Assembly: GCA_017590115.1 (NCBI GenBank)
Contig: JAGGNK010006582.1
Span: 6,435 to 70,434 of the forward strand
Direction of reading: 5' to 3'
DNA: 64,000 nucleotides
Source: Montifringilla adamsi
Lineage: Eukaryota > Chordata > Aves > Passeriformes > Passeridae
This document shows, in pieces, positions 60,699 through 64,000 of this stretch. Numbering within the stretch: the stretch's first letter is position 1; the number at the start of each line of letters is the position of its first letter. Under the pieces are notes generated by a model. The model made no database searches, was not told the DNA's origin, and saw only the letters and a program-made list of their open reading frames with translations. Position numbers and translations under genes: made by a program.

Positions 60699-61880
60699 TC
60701 TGGTGACAAAGACCTGCTCCTGCCAACCTCAACCCCTATTCTAGGGAAGGACAGGTACCCTTATGTTTAAGACTGCTCATCCCACCACTTTTCCCTGTAA
60801 TGATGTGTGACCAGGGCAATGAGTCACCACCTGCTTGCACTGACTCACTGCTGTAGGTTCTGGCTCTGAAGCATGGGAGACACTTAATGGAAAGATGGAT
60901 CTTGCTTGGTGCTTGGCATAAACATTTGTAGCCTGATGGGAAAGATAAGACACAGGTATTTTTTTTTTCATGGTGTACAATACTACCTGCATAGCAAAAT
61001 AAATGTAGTGCCTGAAAGGCTTTGCTTGTAGAGGATGATGGACTTTTGGGTGAGATTAATGGAGTGAATTTCTGTCCTGAAAAAGGGAATTGATGACCTC
61101 CCAGGTTACAGTCCTGCCAAGAGTGTTGCTACTGCTGCTTTCCTTTGGAGTTTCATTTTCACTTTTGGCAGCAGAAATGGTCGCTCTGTCTACTGTGTCA
61201 GCTGCAAATACTAAAGCATATAGAGGAGCTTGAAGTGAGTAATGTTGTCCTACTACCTTCTTGGAGTAAAATTTAAAAATCTGCCTCTTGAGTCTAAAAA
61301 ATGTTCATTACCTTGTACCTATATTTCATTAGTTTAATCACTGTTCATTATAATGGAATCTGTGTTTCAACTAGCAAATTACATCAATGATATCAATCCC
61401 AAGCTAAGACTACAGTGGCTGGGCACATGGCATGTGTTTGGCTGTGCAGCAGAGCCAGATCTAGAACACTGAGTGCAGTTTGCCGTTCAACGTCATAGGA
61501 AATCCAGATTCAAACCACTCATGACCACTATTTGCAGGGTGTCAGAACATCAGCCTTCTGGATTCTGTATATTTCCTTTCTTGATGTCTTTCTCAATTTT
61601 GAAATAAATTATTCTTATGAAGATGTGCCTGTATTAATAGAACCTGTGATAAGTTTGTGTGCTTAGGGAGCTGTAGGTAGAAACTTAACCTATTAACCTT
61701 GACACTGCCCTTAGTGCAGATGCCCTTAGTGCAGTGTGCTTTAAGGATGTAAATATGTGTCTCCTTCTGTTATTGCTTGTCATTTGCTGTCTGCAAAACA
61801 GATCCAAGTACTTGGGGATTGTTTTAAGATGGCAGTATCATATGGCACATGTAGGGTCCCCATTCTGGGGACCATGTAGT
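60699..61880 (+). other. Intron 2, unique sequence
   Basis: About 1.2 kb with no recognised exon or transposon. Confidence 0.5.
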
Positions 61881-62306
61881 AATCACAGAATGGCCTGGGT
61901 TGGAAGGGACCCTAAAGATCATCCCATCCCAGCCCACTGCCATGGGCAGGGACACCTTTCACTATCCCAGCTTGCTCAGAGCCCTGTCTGGACTTAGGCA
62001 CTGCCAGGGATCCAGGGGCAGTCACAGCTTCTCTGGGCAACCTATGCCAGGGCCTCACCACCCTGACAGGGAACAATTTATTCCTCATACCCAATCTAAA
62101 CCTTCTCTGTCAGTGTGAAGCCATTGCCCCTTGTCCTGTCCCTTGTCAAGCATCTCTCTCCATCTTTCCTGTGGGCTCCCTTCAGGCACTGGAAGGCCAC
62201 AATGAGGTCATCCCAAAGCCTTCTTCTACCCAGGCTGAACACTCCCACTTCCCTCAGCCTTTCCTCATAGCAGAGCTGCTCCATCCCTCTGATCCCCTTG
62301 GTGCTG
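61881..62306 (-). mobile_element. CR1 LINE fragment, about 425 bp
   Basis: AATCACAGAATGGCCTGGGT, TGCCATGGGCAGGGACACCT, AGCTTCTCTGGGCAACCTAT, AGCCATTGCCCCTTGTCCTG and AGCAGAGCTGCTCCATCCCT are the reverse complement of the CR1 subfamily seen at 27255 and 45877. It ends at the same internal region as those copies, a common 5'-truncation zone. Confidence 0.95.
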
Positions 62307-64000
62307 CCCATTAAGTAGCTGAACCTGAAATGGGGTGCAGAGGTTCCGTGCTTTTTCCAGCCCTTTAATTCCTCTTTTCTGAAGAGGAAACTACGGAACA
62401 CAGCACTATTTGTGCTATTTTAGGGCCTGTCTGGATGGTTTTCTCTACCATTCCCATCAATACAAGATTTTGATAGAAGTATTAAAAAAAAAAAAAAAAG
62501 TCTAATGTGTTCTAGTTGCAGTTAAAGCAAAATTTTCTTTCAGAAATTTTAGGGGGATTCACTGCTGAACTGGTCACTGAACCTTCCATGGAGACATTGC
62601 CAAGTTCTGGGTGTGATTCAATATAATATTCAGCTGGAGAAACACACTGTCATTTGAGGAATGCTGTGCATTGCTGATACATGGCCATTACCTGAATGCA
62701 ACTCTAACTTAATTTTTAAAATAATAAGGTTGCATGAATGAGGCTGGACTTAATTCTGCCAGGTGTTTTTTGTGTCCAGAAGCTTGTGGACAAACACACA
62801 GGGCAAGAAGCAGCATGTAGGTGTTGAACTGTTCCTCATCAACAGCCCAGGCAAGCTGCTTTCTCCTTGTCAGTGGTGGCTGCACATCAAAACCAGCAGT
62901 TTGCTACAGGGATGCCTGTGTTCTGAAATACTCTGTCATTAGTTCTAAATTAACTCGTTCACCCTTTCATTTGTGAATTAATCCCCTCTAATGCAGGCAA
63001 ACATCACAGTTGTGGTTGTCTGGGTATTGTTAATCTGCATCATGCACAGGCTGAGCACTAGACTTGGGTAATGATCTTGGAAGAGAACAGCTTTGTTTCA
63101 GAGCAGTCCTGAGCTCAGGTCTGGTTGCTGAACTGTGCAAGTATTACTTCTACAAAACACTTTCTTTTATGTGGATCTTGAGTGCCGAGTTCATTATTTA
63201 GGGCTGTGTGTTGATTTGGAACCCTAAGCTAAGATGAAAATAGTTCTTGGCAAGTCTATGCTTAATTCTTTAATTCACTTTTGGTCAAGGTTGTTAGAGT
63301 TTTATCCTCCTTCCCCCCTCTTCTTTCTTTTCCTTTTTTTTTTTTTTTTTGCGTCTCCTGTTACATTTCTTTTAAGTAATGAATTTAACAGCAGAGTAAA
63401 TAGAAACTGCACTCTCCTCGCTCCCCTAGTGGTACCTACTCTAGTTTGCAATTCCAGGACTTTAAACCTGATTGTTTCTGACATAACATGAACATTAGTA
63501 GCACAATCATGATTACAAGCTGGAAATTTCTAAGATGAACAAAACAGAGCAGTGCAGCACAGTCTTTGTCCTGGGGTGTGTTTTTACTAAATTCTTCTTC
63601 TCCAGGATTTATTGTCCATATGCTATGGCAAACAGTACTAGGTTTATTTTTCCTGTAACAATACCCATGCCTACTACAAATTATACATCTTCATGGATCA
63701 ACTAGCAATATTGTGAGTTAGCAAAAATCTCTCACTTTACACCATATACCTTTATAAACTTGATTTTGAAAAACTTTATTAGAATAAGCCTTAAATCTCT
63801 TTCTGAGAGTGTTAGCCAAGCATGTTATGCTGATAGGTTTGGGGTTTTTTCCCACTTTTTTTTCCCCAGACCCTACCTAGAGTTACTTATTTATATGGCA
63901 TTTGAGGTGGTGGATTCCTGTTCTCATGCTGCCTGCCTTGTTTTCCTGACTTCCATCAGCCAAATCTTTCAGTCCTTACTCCTAACTTGGAAGTGAACAT
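62307..64000 (+). other. Intron 2, unique sequence to the window edge
   Basis: About 1.7 kb with an A16 run (62484-62499) and a T17 run (63334-63350). No exon, polyadenylated gene end or recognised transposon. Confidence 0.5.

Noticed and set aside
1..64000. CRISPR arrays, bacterial operons, tRNA, rRNA or snRNA genes
   Set aside because: No regularly spaced direct repeats, no Shine-Dalgarno-led genes and no recognisable RNA gene boxes. The repeat content is plainly that of a bird nuclear genome.

Overview
This is a piece of vertebrate nuclear genome, almost certainly from a bird and probably from a songbird. At least 17 fragments of CR1 LINE are scattered over both strands, and there are three solo retroviral LTRs whose sequence style I recall from passerine genomes. 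There are no bacterial-type genes, no operons and no intact protein-coding gene. The long reading frames in the window are chance, or lie in repeats.

The left edge (1 to about 200) is a CpG island. It holds a GC-rich exon end at base 86, followed by a perfect GTAAGT splice donor. The only other convincing exon is 37200-37282 (83 bp): branch-point-like CTAAT, pyrimidine tract, TTCTAG acceptor and CAG|GTAAGA donor. The simplest reading is the 5' end of one + strand gene: a promoter-proximal exon, a 37.1-kb first intron, a small second exon (probably 5' UTR), and a second intron running past the right edge. I cannot name the gene. The T- and G-rich look of the + strand fits transcription in that direction.

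The rest is intron and repeats. CR1 fragments lie at 7538, 9130, 12125 (weak), 23044, 27255, 28585, 31452, 37379, 37816, 42555, 44062, 45877, 50140, 52620, 55975, 58220, 60290 and 61881. Solo LTRs lie at 16408-16770 (+, 6-bp target duplication), 21962-22588 (-, 4-bp) and 59492-59863 (-, 5-bp). The three duplication lengths point to three different endogenous retrovirus groups. A MIR/CORE-SINE-like relic lies near 58615-58720.

Other local structure: a perfect 162-bp tandem duplication (14170-14493), a 51-base A run (11222-11272), a 50-base T run (58790-58839), AT/AC microsatellites, and several inverted repeats. I found no previously undescribed system. The points most worth checking are the exon pair, the LTRs with intact target duplications, and the 162-bp duplication.
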